This document shows, one piece after another, positions 11,670-25,688 of a stretch of 64,000 nt of DNA (positions are counted from its first letter, which is position 1; each line of letters starts with the position of its first letter). The position numbers and the translations under genes are program-made. This stretch comes from Helianthus annuus (lineage: Eukaryota > Streptophyta > Magnoliopsida > Asterales > Asteraceae): NCBI RefSeq assembly GCF_002127325.2, contig NC_035436.2, positions 123,042,771 to 123,106,770 on the forward strand, written 5' to 3'. The notes beneath the pieces were generated by a model that was not told where the DNA came from, did no database searches, and saw only the letters and a program-made list of their open reading frames with translations.

Positions 11670-14238
11670 ATGGCTTCATCATTGAAAAACATGTCCACGG
11701 CAATGTCTGCAGTCACCTCGTCCCAGAACATTCTGCCTCCACCACCGGCAGGATCCCAGAAGAATGCTGAGAAGAGACAAACTCCTACTAATTCTAAAAC
11801 TCCATCTCCTTCTGCTATGAATTCTTATATTCCCAGTACTAGTGATGTATTTACTTTGATTTTGCAGATGAAGGATCGTATGCAGCGGCAGGATGAAACT
11901 AATGAAAGGATCCTCAGGGAAATTGGAGATCTCAAAAGACAAAAGAAAGCGGCAGAGGATCATTCTCCACTGATGCCCAAATCCTTGAGCTTTGATACTC
12001 CAATGATTACTTCTCAGCCATCAGGAATTCCAGACGTGCAAATCATGGGAGAATCAAGAGGATTGCACCACGGATCGACAGCAATGACTCAGGCATTAGG
12101 CTTACACTTCCAGCCGGCAGGATCCTACCCCCAGCATTTGGGATCCTTCATGAATCCGAGAGCCTATCCGGGGGCACAGCAGTTTCAAGGATCCTACTTT
12201 GTTCCATGATCATTCCAGGGCCAAGGATCCTCCTTTGTTCCAGGATCATCCCAGGTTCAAGGATCCTCCTTCGTTCCAGGATCATCCCAGACACCAGGAT
12301 CCTTCCAGATGCCAGGATCCCTAAAAAGTTTGCAAACAGGAAGTCTAGATGTCCATCAAGGGGACTTCATTCCAATGCAGACCATTGCTTCCACTGGTCC
12401 CTCCGTTGTTCCAGAATCCCAGCAATATGGATTCCCTAACCTGAACCCAATGGGAGGTAACACTTTAAATAATTATCCTGCCACTAACCATGGATTCATG
12501 CAGGATACAGGTACCAATCATGCTATGGCCAGGGAGTTGCAAAAGCTAAAAGATATGATCTCAAGTGTTCCAGGGGTAGTCAAGCCTATCCCAGAGATTG
12601 CAGATGGAAGGCATAAGGTATCTCGCTTTGCACCACCAATTTGTGATGCAGAGGTACCCAAAAGGTTCCATATCCCTACTATGAAGCTGTATGATGGTAC
12701 AACGGATCCAGAGGAGCACATAGCACAATACAGGGAAAGGATGGAGATCAATCCTATCCTAGAAAAGTTGAAGGAAGCATGCCTATGTAAAGGATTTGGA
12801 TCCACTCTTACTGGATCAGCTCTTAAGGGCTACTAAGTCTTCCCCCTACTCTATTACTTCATTTGCTAATTTAGTTAATTTATTCAATAACCAATTCTCT
12901 TGTAGTAGAAAATTTGAAAGATTAACTAGTGATTTGTACAGGATAACTCAAAATCATAATGAATCATTAAGGGATTATATAACTAAATTTAGTAAGGAAT
13001 CCTTGGACATTCCCAACTTGGATATGACTACGGCTGTTGAAGCCTTTAAAATGGGACTGCTTAAGGATTCATTATTCTATGATGATCTTGTTATGACACC
13101 ATGCAGGAATCTAGATGAAGTAAGAACTCGAGCACTCAGGTTCATCCGGCTAGAGGATGACAAGAGGATCCAGGAGAGACAAGTAGGATCCTCAAAACAG
13201 GAGAAGCATGGATCCTCCTTCAAGAGCAATAAGTTCAAATCCTACCATAGAAACGATAACCAGAATGTGCATGCTGTTGACCAAGAAGAGGATGATGAAG
13301 ATTATCCTCCAATTTCAGAATACTGTTTTTCCGTTGATAATCATGAACTGATCCTTGCAATGCAGAATCTAGGTGAAAAGGCTAGATGGCCCAGGAAGAA
13401 CGATAAACCATCCGGGACTAAAGACAAGTCAAAATGGTGTGCATACCATGAGGATTTCGGGCATCTAACTGAAGAATGCATGGCTTTAAGAAAAGAGATT
13501 GGATATCTGTTAAGCAAGGGGCACCTAAAAGAATTGTTGGGAAGAAAAAAGCAAAGGACTCAGGATCCTGAAAGGATCCCTGAAAAGGCTCCAGCACCTC
13601 CGGCAAATGCACAAGTGATCAACTTTATTTCCGGAGGATCAGACATCTGTGGTACATCCTTCTCGGCGGCCAAAAGACATGCAAAGGAGTCAAAAATGGA
13701 TAATGGAGAAAGGCCTATTAGAACATCAAGTGTCTCAGAAGGGAAGATGATAACGTTTGATGAGGATGATCGCATTAACATTCAGGACCCTCATCATGAT
13801 AGTTTAGTTATCACTCTCTTTATCTCTAACCATTTTGTCCGCAGGATCCTTATTGATGGAGGAAGCTCAGTGAACATTATCCAGCTTGATGTTCTGAAGA
13901 AGATGGGAATCCCAGAATCAGACATCACACCAAGATCCTCCGTGCTTGTAGGATTCAGTGGGGAAACGAAGAAAACTCTGGGGGACATCAAACTCCCAAT
14001 CTACGTGGAAGGATTACATAATTACCAGAAATTTTGCGTTATTGACTGTTTGTCTTGTTGCAATGTTATCCTTGGCAGGCCTTGGATACATGATATGAAA
14101 GCAGTCCCATCCACCTACCATCAATGTGTGAAGCTCCCTAGCCCATGGGGAATAATCAAGATCAACAGTGATCAGCAGGAGGTTAAGGATTGTTATACCT
14201 CATCCATGAAGCCAACCTCGAAGCCAAGGGAGCAATAG
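11670..14238 (+). pseudogene. Tat-B gag and protease, three lesions
   Basis: Gag starts at MASSLKNMS (11670). Order: Pro/Ser-rich N-terminus, a charged helix near 11860-11950, a Gly/Ser/Gln-rich repeat region (12120-12330), the capsid-like gag domain (about 12650-13170), a CHHC-variant knuckle (about 13438-13480) and a protease with IDGGSSVNII (about 13852). Lesions: TGA at 12207-12209, where the neighbouring repeat units read GGA; loss of one base near 12828, where Tat-A reads LKWLL, shifting the frame; and TAG at 14236-14238 between protease and pol. The last could be a natural gag-pro/pol boundary, since Tat-A also has a stop at the equivalent place. The part from 12838 to 14235 is open. 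Confidence 0.9.
12186..12293 (+). repeat. three 36-bp tandem repeats inside Tat-B gag
   Basis: The units are 12186-12221, 12222-12257 and 12258-12293, each starting CAAGGATCCTCCTT or a close variant. In frame they encode a Gly-Ser-Ser-Phe-Val-Pro type repeat. The first unit carries the GGA to TGA change that stops gag. Two shorter partial units follow to 12322. Confidence 0.85.
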
Positions 14239-17544
<3,306 letters not shown>

Positions 17545-18579
17545 CCATGATCCTTCAGGCATGTGACCCATATATTGAAGTATCCTTAAAGGATCCCGGT
17601 GATATCAGTGATCCTTACTCTGGTAACGTGCTTATCCTAAAACTATTACATTTTCTTACTTTTTACCTAAGGATAAGGATTACGTATCCTTCGTCCTCTA
17701 CTCACAAACCATTTGAGTTATGATAGTTCAGGTATGTTCAGCATATCGTCAAAGATCTTCAAAAGCACCGCAGATCCTTGGGTCCAACCCCAGTTATCCT
17801 TGGGATTATCCCCAGTTTCCGCCAGTAGCGCACGATGATCCTGATATAGTTCACGTCTTTGGGACCAGTACCCACTTCCGGGGCTGACAACCTCATCGTA
17901 CTGGCTATATCTAGGATCCTACGTATAATGGTAGATGTACCATACATCAGTTCCTAAGGTTTCTAACGTTTTCACGTTAGCTAAGGTTTTGACATTTTCA
18001 TGTCACTAAGTTTGGATAGTCGCCAGTAAGGGCCATACTCCAGTTTACATACGATCCTTTGGGCTTATCCCCAGTTATCCTTTGGGCTTGTCCCCAGTTA
18101 TCCTTTGGGCTTGTCCCCAGTGATCCTCCGGGATCATTCTCGTATATTCCTTTGGGCATGTCCCCAGTTACTAATTTATTTTTTACATTGGCTTAGTCCC
18201 AAGTTATGTTTCATTTTTCAGGATTGTCAAAGTTAAAACACATAAGGATCCTTAATCCTTATTGTCCATCAAAATCTTATCTACGATTGTCTCGATTGAA
18301 GGTTAGGATCCTAACTTGGATCCTCAGGTATGATCCTTGACTATTTTTGATTATACTCGTTATCCTAACCAACCCTTACACTTTGACAACCGAACCTATG
18401 ATCCTTGAACTAAAGTACTTTGAGAACCTTCAATATGAGGATATTTGATCTAGGATCATATCCTAAATTTATTAAGCATATTTTTAACTCTTGTCACTTT
18501 AACAAATATACTACAAAAACAATTGAGAAACAAGAAGATAATTAAAGGATAACAACACGAGATAAGCCAGAAAAATTAA
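17545..18579 (+). other. 3' non-coding region of Tat-B with short tandem repeats
   Basis: No gene is seen. Between about 17771 and 18180 a unit of about 23 bp recurs, with the core TTTGGGCTTGTCCCCAGTT. It is nearly perfect in three adjacent copies (18053-18120) and degenerate near 17778, 17801, 18150 and 18188. Each copy contains the inverted pair TGGG/CCCA around six variable bases. Confidence 0.7.
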
Positions 18580-18793
18580 GGTTATATTATTAACAAAAGG
18601 ATCTTTAACCCTTTCAAAAAAGTTGTCAAAATTGCCAACCCACATTTCTACCAGCAAAACGTGGCCCGTCCACATGGGTTGGCAAAGGGTGTCCATTGTT
18701 TATGCGGTCTTAGCATTGTGCAGGAAATTAAAAGCGGCAGGATCACAAAGGCTTCATCCCCCAAACAGAGGATCCCTCCACATTTTGCAATCC
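18580..18793 (-). other. conserved block and two hairpins, 3' side of the Tat-B antisense gene
   Basis: On the minus strand this follows the antisense gene stop (18898) by about 105 nt. Hairpin a spans 18740-18793: arms AGGATCACAAA/TTTGCAATCCT, where plus-strand C-A mismatches become G-U on the minus strand. Hairpin b spans 18632-18685, with an 11-bp perfect stem TTGCCAACCCA/TGGGTTGGCAA. The loops share CCCRTCCAC-like and TTCA-like strands with the three Tat-A hairpins. The 15-mer GTTAATAATATAACC (minus) at 18580-18594 is identical in Tat-A (23318-23332) and may include the polyadenylation signal of the antisense transcript. Confidence 0.55.
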
Positions 18794-18897
18794 TACCTAT
18801 TGTTCAAAGGATCCAGGATCCTTAACCCTAAAAACTATTGTTCGGAGATTACAGACCATAAATTGTTCACAAACCATCAACAACCCAATCCAGCAGC

Positions 18898-20500
18898 TCA
18901 CACCTCTGCTGCTCCATCACCACCAGCTTCTCCATCCTGATCCTTCTCAGCATCACCACCTTCCAGCATGGGGATCTCCTCAGCCTCATCCTCATCCTCC
19001 AGCTCCGCCAATCTTGCCTTCCAGCCTTCAACATCCCATGTGCTCTTATCGAAGGAAGGATCCTGAGCCTCCGTAGCCATCTGCAGTTGTATCTTGTACA
19101 TAGCTATCGCGGCAGAGACTTTAGCATCCTGAGTAATGTCATGCTTTTCATAATCAAAGTTGATCAATGCTTTGACAGCCTCGTCCTTAACAGCCCGGAT
19201 CTCCTTCTCAAGATCAGCAATCTTGAGATCCTTCTGCGCACCCATCTGTTGGAGGTCGGCAATTTGACGATCTTGATCTTCAACCTGGTTAACATAAGTC
19301 TCCATTTCGGTGAATTTCTACAAGAAAAACAGGAAAACAACATCAGACATAGGTGATCCCTAAACTTGTCAGGACAATCAACAGGGGCAGTGATCCTAAC
19401 TTCGTCAAAATAATCAAGGAATTGCTGACGAAGGAGGGGAAATCCTTGGAGATCTTCAGAAGTTTTCCTCTTCTTCCCCTTGCCTCGGATAGGTGCCTTA
19501 GGAGCTGAAGCTGAAGGACTAGCAGCAGGAGCCTTCTTCCTCGAAGACTTGACGTTGGCAAGATCACTTATCCCAAATTTGGAGGCAGATTTGACAGACT
19601 TGGCAGACTTCCCAGCGCCTACACAATCAAAATCAAGATAAGTTGCCTTATTAATCAAACAATCTTACATATAATTTATTTTCTATAAGGATACTTAGTT
19701 GACATAGTGGCAGATGCAGAGGATACTTCTTGTGAGTCTTGGACGGTGACTTGGAAACTTCTGACCTCAGGATCGAGCTTTTTAAAAGCTAAGACTCTTT
19801 CTCTTGCAGCAGGGGTCAATTTTAGGTGAGCAACGGAAATAGCTGCACAAAAGATAAAAGAAAAGAGACGTTAGTGATCCTCATCACATAAGGCAAGTCT
19901 GATAGTGATCCTTCCAGGATCCTCTATCCTACCATGAGTAGCCCATTCCTTGGGCAGATCCTCCCCATCTGGGATGGTATCCCTTCTAACAAAGAAAAAG
20001 CGACGCTTCCAGTTTGTATCGTTCTTAGTGACCTTGAAGACAGGGTGATCCTCCCCGGCTTTCCGCTTCAGCAAGTATCGATGAGAACCAAACGTGGTAA
20101 GGTCATAAAGCTCGGCCAACTCCGCCATCCCAAGATCAATCTTTTTCTGCTCGATGATCCTCTCGAAGGTATACAGAACCCTCCAAATCATCGGCATGGC
20201 TTGGATATAGGAGATGCCGATTAAGGAAAAGAAAGATTGAGTGAAGATTGGAAAAGGATACGAATATCCTATGGTAAATGGAGTAGCAGGAAAAGCCACC
20301 CAGGCGTCTGAAACAAAGTCGCTCAAAGCTGTAGGTACAAAGGATTTGAAAACTGCGTTCGCCGGAAAGCGATGACGAATTCTGTCTACGTGAGCATCAG
20401 TAAAGCAACACCTCTCCGTAGGAGAATCCTTGATGATCCCTTGGCTTTTTAGGGGACTACTCTTCTTGGAATCCTTGTGTGGAGAATTCCGGAGCAACAT
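18898..20500 (-). pseudogene. Tat-B antisense gene (putative gypsy-type transposon domain), splice donor lost
   Basis: The likely start is the ATG at 20500 (MLLRNSPHKD); an upstream in-frame ATG exists at 20545. Exons on the minus strand: 20500-19933, 19842-19699, 19618-19401 and 19317-18898. Phases match Tat-A, which would give about 449 residues. Exon 1 has exactly the same length as in Tat-A (568 nt) and the conserved block YPFP...PMIWRVL of the plant 'putative gypsy-type transposon' family. Exon 3 is Ser/Lys/Ala-rich and basic. Exon 4 looks coiled-coil with an acidic tail. The intron 2 donor reads CTAAGTAT at 19698-19691 instead of GTAAGTAT. The next GT, four bases on, shifts the frame, so this copy is probably dead. 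The protein's function is unknown. Confidence 0.75.
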
Positions 20501-20656
20501 GCTTGTGACGGAACAGAAACAGAATAAAAGCAGAAAACAGAGCAAGAGAAGAAAGAAAGAAAAGAGAGAAGAGGAGAATACCTGATCAATCTTCGGTGGA
20601 TATTATAAAGGGAGTATATCCTGAATTTAAATACAAATTGATCCTCACCCTATCTC

Positions 20657-20665
20657 CTATTTATA
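20657..20665 (-). promoter_or_regulatory. TATA box of the Tat-B antisense gene
   Basis: Read on the minus strand this is TATAAATAG, 112 bases before the first in-frame ATG (20545). A CT-rich leader (about 20510-20580) follows. This suggests the antisense gene has its own promoter inside the element, just before the 3' LTR. Confidence 0.6.
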
Positions 20666-20822
20666 ATCATGATCTGCAGGGATTGTCACATCTATGACGT
20701 AATGATCACAACGGCTAGTCCGGATGTAACGGCTAGTTATTCGGAGTCGCCCGTTGGAGATAAGATCGAAACAAAATACAACTCGTCAATTTACAATAAA
20801 CTCCTTATATTTTGGGGGCAAT

Positions 20823-21552
20823 TGTTAGGGCTGGATTTTTATTATACGTGATCCTTACACGTGATCCTAACCAGTGATCCTTGTTTCTTTGGCAGACAGT
20901 GATCCTCAGCTGGACTTCAGGATCAGGATCATGGGACATTATAGGATCCTCATACTAACGGTCACCTTCGCTTAATGCAATGTTATTTTTGCAGGAACAT
21001 CTAGCAGGATACGCTCTAAGCATCATAATCAAGGGACGCGTCTTCACAATTATGGCATGAGCTTAATCAAAGATAGACGTTGCCAAGGATATGGAAACTT
21101 AGCTTGATTTAAGGGCGACAATTTAGGCTAGATTGTCTTTTATTTCTAAAGGGGTAATGAGCTGATTATTAGTCATTTTACCTAAAATAGGTCACCTACA
21201 CTTGTATAAATACCACTCTTCCTCATTTGGAAGAACACACGACGACATACAACGCAACTCTCACACACTTAGACACTCGAAACAATAGTGATCCTTGTAC
21301 TCAGCTCATTATCATCCGAAGTTGTAACCATTTTGTTCTTATATTGAAGTTTGGTGATCGGTAGTTGCCATCACCTGAGGTTTTTTATGCCGGAGATCAT
21401 ATATTGATCAAGGGCTTTTTCCTTGTATAAATCATTGTGTCTTTGCATCTCTATCACGAAAGTGATCCTTTACTTTTATAATTAACCAAGCATCATACCC
21501 CGTTTACATAAAGTTTGGTTACATTATCCTTGTGTGATTTTTGACCAAAACA
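20823..21552 (+). repeat. 3' LTR of Tat-B
   Basis: It is preceded by the purine tract TTTTGGGGGCAAT (about 20810-20822), the plus-strand primer, and followed by the AAGAT duplication. It differs from the 5' LTR at five sites. Confidence 0.95.
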
Positions 21553-22149
21553 AAGATGACCACATCTACACCAGTACATCCTCAAGCAAATGGACAAGCA
21601 GAATCCTCGAACAAGATAATTGTCAACAACTTAAAAAAGAGACTAGGGGCTAAGAAAGGAAGATGGGCAGAAGAATTACCCTTTGTTTTGTGGGTTGATT
21701 GGACAACGGTGAAGAGTGCAACTGGCCAGACCCCGTTTTCCTTGGTATTTGGAGCAGAAGCGGTGATCCCGACAGAAATGGTGATACCTACAGCGAGATC
21801 CAACCTCAGGGATCCTGAGCAAAATCCTGAAGTCCTATGCCAGGAACTAGATACTATTGATGAGACAAGAGACGCTGCAAGGCTAAGGATGGCAACATAT
21901 CAACAGAGGATATCTAGAGAATATAACAAGAATATAAGGACTAGAAGATTTCAAGTTGGAGATTGGGTATTGAGAAAGGCTTTTCAGAATACTACTAATC
22001 ATGCTGATGGAAAGTTGGCTCCAAAATGGGAAGGACCCTATGAGGTTGAATCAAAATCAGGAAAAGGGGCATACCGGCTCAAGAATATGGAGGGGGATAT
22101 GCTACCAAGATCCTGGAATGCTATACATCTAAAACTCTATTTCAAGTGA
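21553..22149 (+). pseudogene. Tat-A pol, third part: integrase C-terminal half
   Basis: It continues the integrase cut at 10857. It starts TTSTPVHPQ, has the catalytic Glu in QANGQAESSNK (about 21590-21610), the end of the core, and a C-terminal domain (RRFQVGDWVLRKAF, PKWEGPYEV) ending at the stop at 22147-22149. It is open throughout, so nothing in this part is broken apart from its separation from the rest by Tat-B. Confidence 0.92.
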
Positions 22150-23317
22150 GTATGGAATTTAAATTCTAACTCGGGATGGTATGGATTCTATCTCTTTTAT
22201 TAAATTTTGATATTATTTATTGTTTTAAACCCATTACTAACTTAAGCATCAGAGGGGTGTTAGCCAGGCTAACACCCACCTTAGTTTACTGATGTTTTGC
22301 AGTATATGCTTCGGGATATAGCTCCAGGATATACATTCAGGATACTTCGAAAGATTAGAGGATTGGCCCCCTCTCTCACGTTTAAGGGATCCTGATCCCT
22401 TCATAGGTTTAAAGGTATTCACCTTTCTTCCGAATTGGGTTTAAACACCCCGCCTGGAGCGCAAGTTATTCGGGGATAGTTCAAGGTAGCGGGACCAGTT
22501 CATGTAAAAGTGGTTGACAATTTCGTTACTATTGGCTATATCCTGAATCCTAAAGGTATACGAGGATTGATCACCTTCTCTCGCGAAAGGGTATTTTCAT
22601 ACTCTCTAAGGTTTAAAGGTTTTCACCTTTCTAAGTCTTGAAGTTTATACACTCCCACCTGTAGCGCATGAAAATTTGGGATTTTCACCAGGATACTAAG
22701 GATTTATCTCCAGTGTATTTTTGGGTTTTACCCCTGTAACACAAGAATCGTCTATACAGTTGGAATTAACGTTCAAAATTTTTCTAAGTGTTTAAAGACT
22801 TCATGCACAGGGGACATTCCTTCTAAAGCAATTGTGTGAAGCTCAAAAGATCAAAATTGGGCTAAGACTGGGGACATCTTAGTAGGAGAAGTTGCAAAAG
22901 GGGTTGGAGTTTGATACTAGGGTTACATTCAATTCCTGGTATGATCTTTCCTCTGTGAATCTTACATGAATTATTTAACTCTGATTAACGACATATCTTT
23001 AGGATATGCCTTCAGAATGTGTTTTTGGATATGTTTGGGGATATCTGATTGAAATATTAGGGAAGTAATACTTGGTTGAAAACAAAACTCTGATCAAACA
23101 AGTGTTATCAAAAAAGGTTTTAGAAAGTGGACTATCTTTTATCTGAAATTGATTGGATTTTGAGAAATTCTATTTGATAAAAATCTTCATAAAATATCAC
23201 CGAGTATATTGATCAGGATATTTTCAAAAGATAGTTGCGCAAATTTTGCGAAAGTAAAACCTAAGCTAAAAAACGCGTGAAAGAAATTAAAAGGCAACAA
23301 CAAATAAGTCAAAAGAT
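22150..23317 (+). other. 3' non-coding region of Tat-A
   Basis: No gene is seen. Two degenerate copies of a unit of roughly 200 bp are visible (around 22410-22500 and 22610-22690), each with AAAGGTNTTCACCTTTCT followed by a CACCCCGCCTGGAGCGC- or CTCCCACCTGTAGCGC-like segment. The rest is AT-rich with many GGATA/TATCC words. Confidence 0.5.
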
Positions 23318-23542
23318 GGTTATATTATTAACATGCCAAAAGTTGTGCTTTTGGTTTCACCTCAAATCGAGGCCCATCCGCCAAAAGCACGGTTAGTTTT
23401 TACCATATTTACGCAATGATTGAAGGTTTCATCTCAAAACGAGACCCATCCGCCTCCAACCATTGCATCATTCAAAACAAGTTATACTAACTGATGACCA
23501 AGGGCTTCATCCTGAAACCCAGGACCCATCCACATTTGGTCA
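23318..23542 (-). other. three tandem hairpins with conserved loop strands, 3' side of the Tat-A antisense gene
   Basis: Hairpin 1 (23345-23390) has a perfect 10-bp outer stem GTGCTTTTGG/CCAAAAGCAC. Hairpin 2 (23413-23466) has a 14-position outer stem with two A-C oppositions on plus that are G-U on minus. Hairpin 3 (23495-23542) has a 7-8-bp outer stem, TGACCAA/TTGGTCA. Each has an inner stem: CCTC/GAGG, TCTC/GAGA and TCCTG/CAGGA. Each also has near-constant unpaired strands, TTCA on the left and CCCATCCRC on the right. The 15-mer at 23318-23332 is identical in Tat-B. The array lies 114-311 nt after the antisense stop codon. Confidence 0.65.
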
Positions 23543-23655
23543 CCATATTGTTCTAATGCAGGAAATGTAAATTGTCTAAACAAGCCACAACCATGAAATT
23601 TAAAAAAGTGGGCTCCGGCCTCGGCAACAATATCCATCATCGCCCACTTCGCCGC

Positions 23656-25414
23656 CTAAGAGGCAGCACCTTCTTGATCAGCAACCTCTTTCGCAGCATC
23701 TGGACCAGCATCACCCTCAGGATTCTTCTCGGTGTCATCACCAGCATTGGCCACTTCCTCTGCCGCCTTAGAAGGCTCTTCACCAGCATGCTTTGCGGGA
23801 TAAGCGACAGGATGGCCTCCAAGATCCTGTAATTTCGCTTCCCAAGCCTTGACATCCCAGGAGGGGCATTCGAAGCCCAATGCCTTGGCCTCATAAGCCA
23901 TCCTTAACCTGGCTTGGAGTAGGGAAATAACAACAGATGCTTTGAGGCTGTCCCGGTAGGAACTCATATCCTGCTGGTATTGAAGAAGGGCGGCATCTAG
24001 TTTGGCTTGAGCGTCCTCATTGGCTTTGTGAAGGGCAGCTTGGTGCTCCTGGGTCATGACCTTGAATTTATCTTCATAATGCTGGGACTTGGCAGCCTCA
24101 ATCGCTCCCTGATCAGCTATAGTGGCTTCAACTTTTTCGAGATTGATCTCCAGCATCTTATTAAGCCCGCATGCGTCTTCATACAAGTGCATGAGACGTT
24201 CCAAGCCCTGCAGTTAAAGACACAGGTATCAATACGAAATGAGCAGGATAATGGTTAACATGCATATTCAGGATATCGGAAGGGAATTTTTTACCTGCTT
24301 GAGGAATGAAGTGGCTTTACTGAATCCATGGTTCTCGAGAGAGAATGTCTCGGAGGCCGCTGGAGAATCCATTTCTTTTCCCTTCCGGGAACTAGAGGCT
24401 CGGGTCCTGGATGCAGGAGGAGCTTTAGGAGATGTAGTGATCTTGGAAGTGGTAGGTTTTGGCATGGCAGACAACTTCAGCTTAGGTTCTTGCTTGACAG
24501 GTACAAGGCTAGAGTAACTATCCAACTCGTCAAGTTGGAAGCCTTTGAGGTTGACAACTAGTACTGCACAAGGGGAAATATTTTTAAACTCATCATAAAT
24601 AAAGATAATTACTGAGAAAATGCTTACCAGACATCTCAGAACTTGACTTTTGGCTTGAATCGGTAAGAGACAGGGAGAAGGTTCTCTCACTAGCAGGAAG
24701 TCGGTAGATTTCTTTGATCCTGGACTCGGATTCCGCACTTGGGGGTGCTAAATCTCTAAAGTTTGCTGCACAAAAACATCAGGATATAAGTCTGAGATAT
24801 AGTTTAAGGATACATTTGGGGATATTCCTAAAACCCTAGATCCTACCCTTGGATAACCATCTAACTGGCAGATGGAAACCCTTGTCAATAGAGTCTCTTT
24901 TAACAAAAAAGAACTTTCGCTGCCATTGGTCTTCGTTCTTGGTAGCTTTGAGGACTAAAGGACTCTTGGAGGTGGAGAACAAAAGAAAACGGCTATCACC
25001 ATGGGACCTCAACCGGTATGCTATGGGGAGGTCTTCAATACACAGGTCAGGGCAATGGCGAGATTTGATTTGATCTTGCACCATCAAAACTCGCCAGACC
25101 ATTGGCATAGTTTGGGCATAACTAAGGCCGGTGAGGTCGAAGAAACGAGAAATGAAGGATGGAAATGGATACCGGAGTCCCAAAGTAAAGGGGTAGGCGA
25201 AAAAGCAGACCCACTCGTCTGATGACACGTCTGATCGCACCTCCCGGTCAAAAGGGCAAATGACTGTTCCAACGGGGAAGGCGTCGGAATCCTTCAGGGC
25301 AGCGATATCGGCATTATTGAAGCAGCAGATTTCTTTTTCCGGTTCTCGTATGAGGTTTTGACTCGTGAGGGTTGGGACTGGTTCATCTGAACGAGATCTT
25401 GTCCGTGATGCCAT
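23656..25414 (-). CDS. Tat-A antisense gene, four exons, intact (putative gypsy-type transposon domain)
   Basis: Exons on the minus strand: 25414-24847, 24765-24628, 24563-24295 and 24207-23656 (stop). The introns are 81, 64 and 87 bp, with donors GTAGGA, GTAAGC and GTAAAA and acceptors GTGCAG, GTGCAG and CTGCAG. The joined length is 1527 nt, i.e. 508 residues, with no internal stop. Another ATG four codons upstream (25426) is possible. Exon 1 has the conserved block YPFPSFISRF...PMVWRVL and a cysteine pair (ICCFN), typical of the plant protein family called 'putative gypsy type transposon'. Exon 3 is basic and Ser-rich. Exon 4 is predicted by eye to be a coiled coil and ends in an acidic Ala/Glu tail. 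Antisense extra ORFs are known in the Tat lineage (Grande, Retand); their function is not known. The long open frame in a dead element is notable. Confidence 0.78.
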
Positions 25415-25525
25415 GAGGGGTATCAAGCAAATTATAAGAAAATCAAAGAAAAACAGAGGATGAGAGAAAGGACGAGTACCTGGAAATTGCTTGAAGAATA
25501 ATGATAATAATGTGAGATATCTCAG

Positions 25526-25534
25526 CTAATTATA
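25526..25534 (-). promoter_or_regulatory. possible TATA box of the Tat-A antisense gene
   Basis: On the minus strand this reads TATAATTAG, about 100 bases upstream of the candidate ATGs, in the same place as the clearer TATAAATAG of Tat-B. It is weaker than the Tat-B box. Confidence 0.4.
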
Positions 25535-25688
25535 GGCTGGATATAGGGGGTGAAGAGTAAAAGCAGCGTGGGAAGTTGCACAATGTCATCTCAAACGTCG
25601 CTTCGTTTTAATTGCCTCAATCCAGGAGATAGAAATTTTAAAATATATCCGTTGGATTGGTATACCAACAGATATATTTGGGGACAAT

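Noticed and set aside
14236..14238. TAG between protease and pol as a certain mutation in Tat-B
   Set aside because: Tat-A also has a stop at the equivalent place, so a natural read-through or frameshift boundary cannot be excluded.
17771..18180. Covarying hairpin array in the Tat-B 3' region
   Set aside because: Here the stems (TGGG/CCCA) are constant and the loops vary, which is what a plain tandem repeat gives; there is no sign of compensatory change.
23656..25414. Host transposase or nuclear gene captured by Tat-A
   Set aside because: The same gene with the same exon plan sits at the same place in Tat-B, so it belongs to the element family rather than being a private capture.
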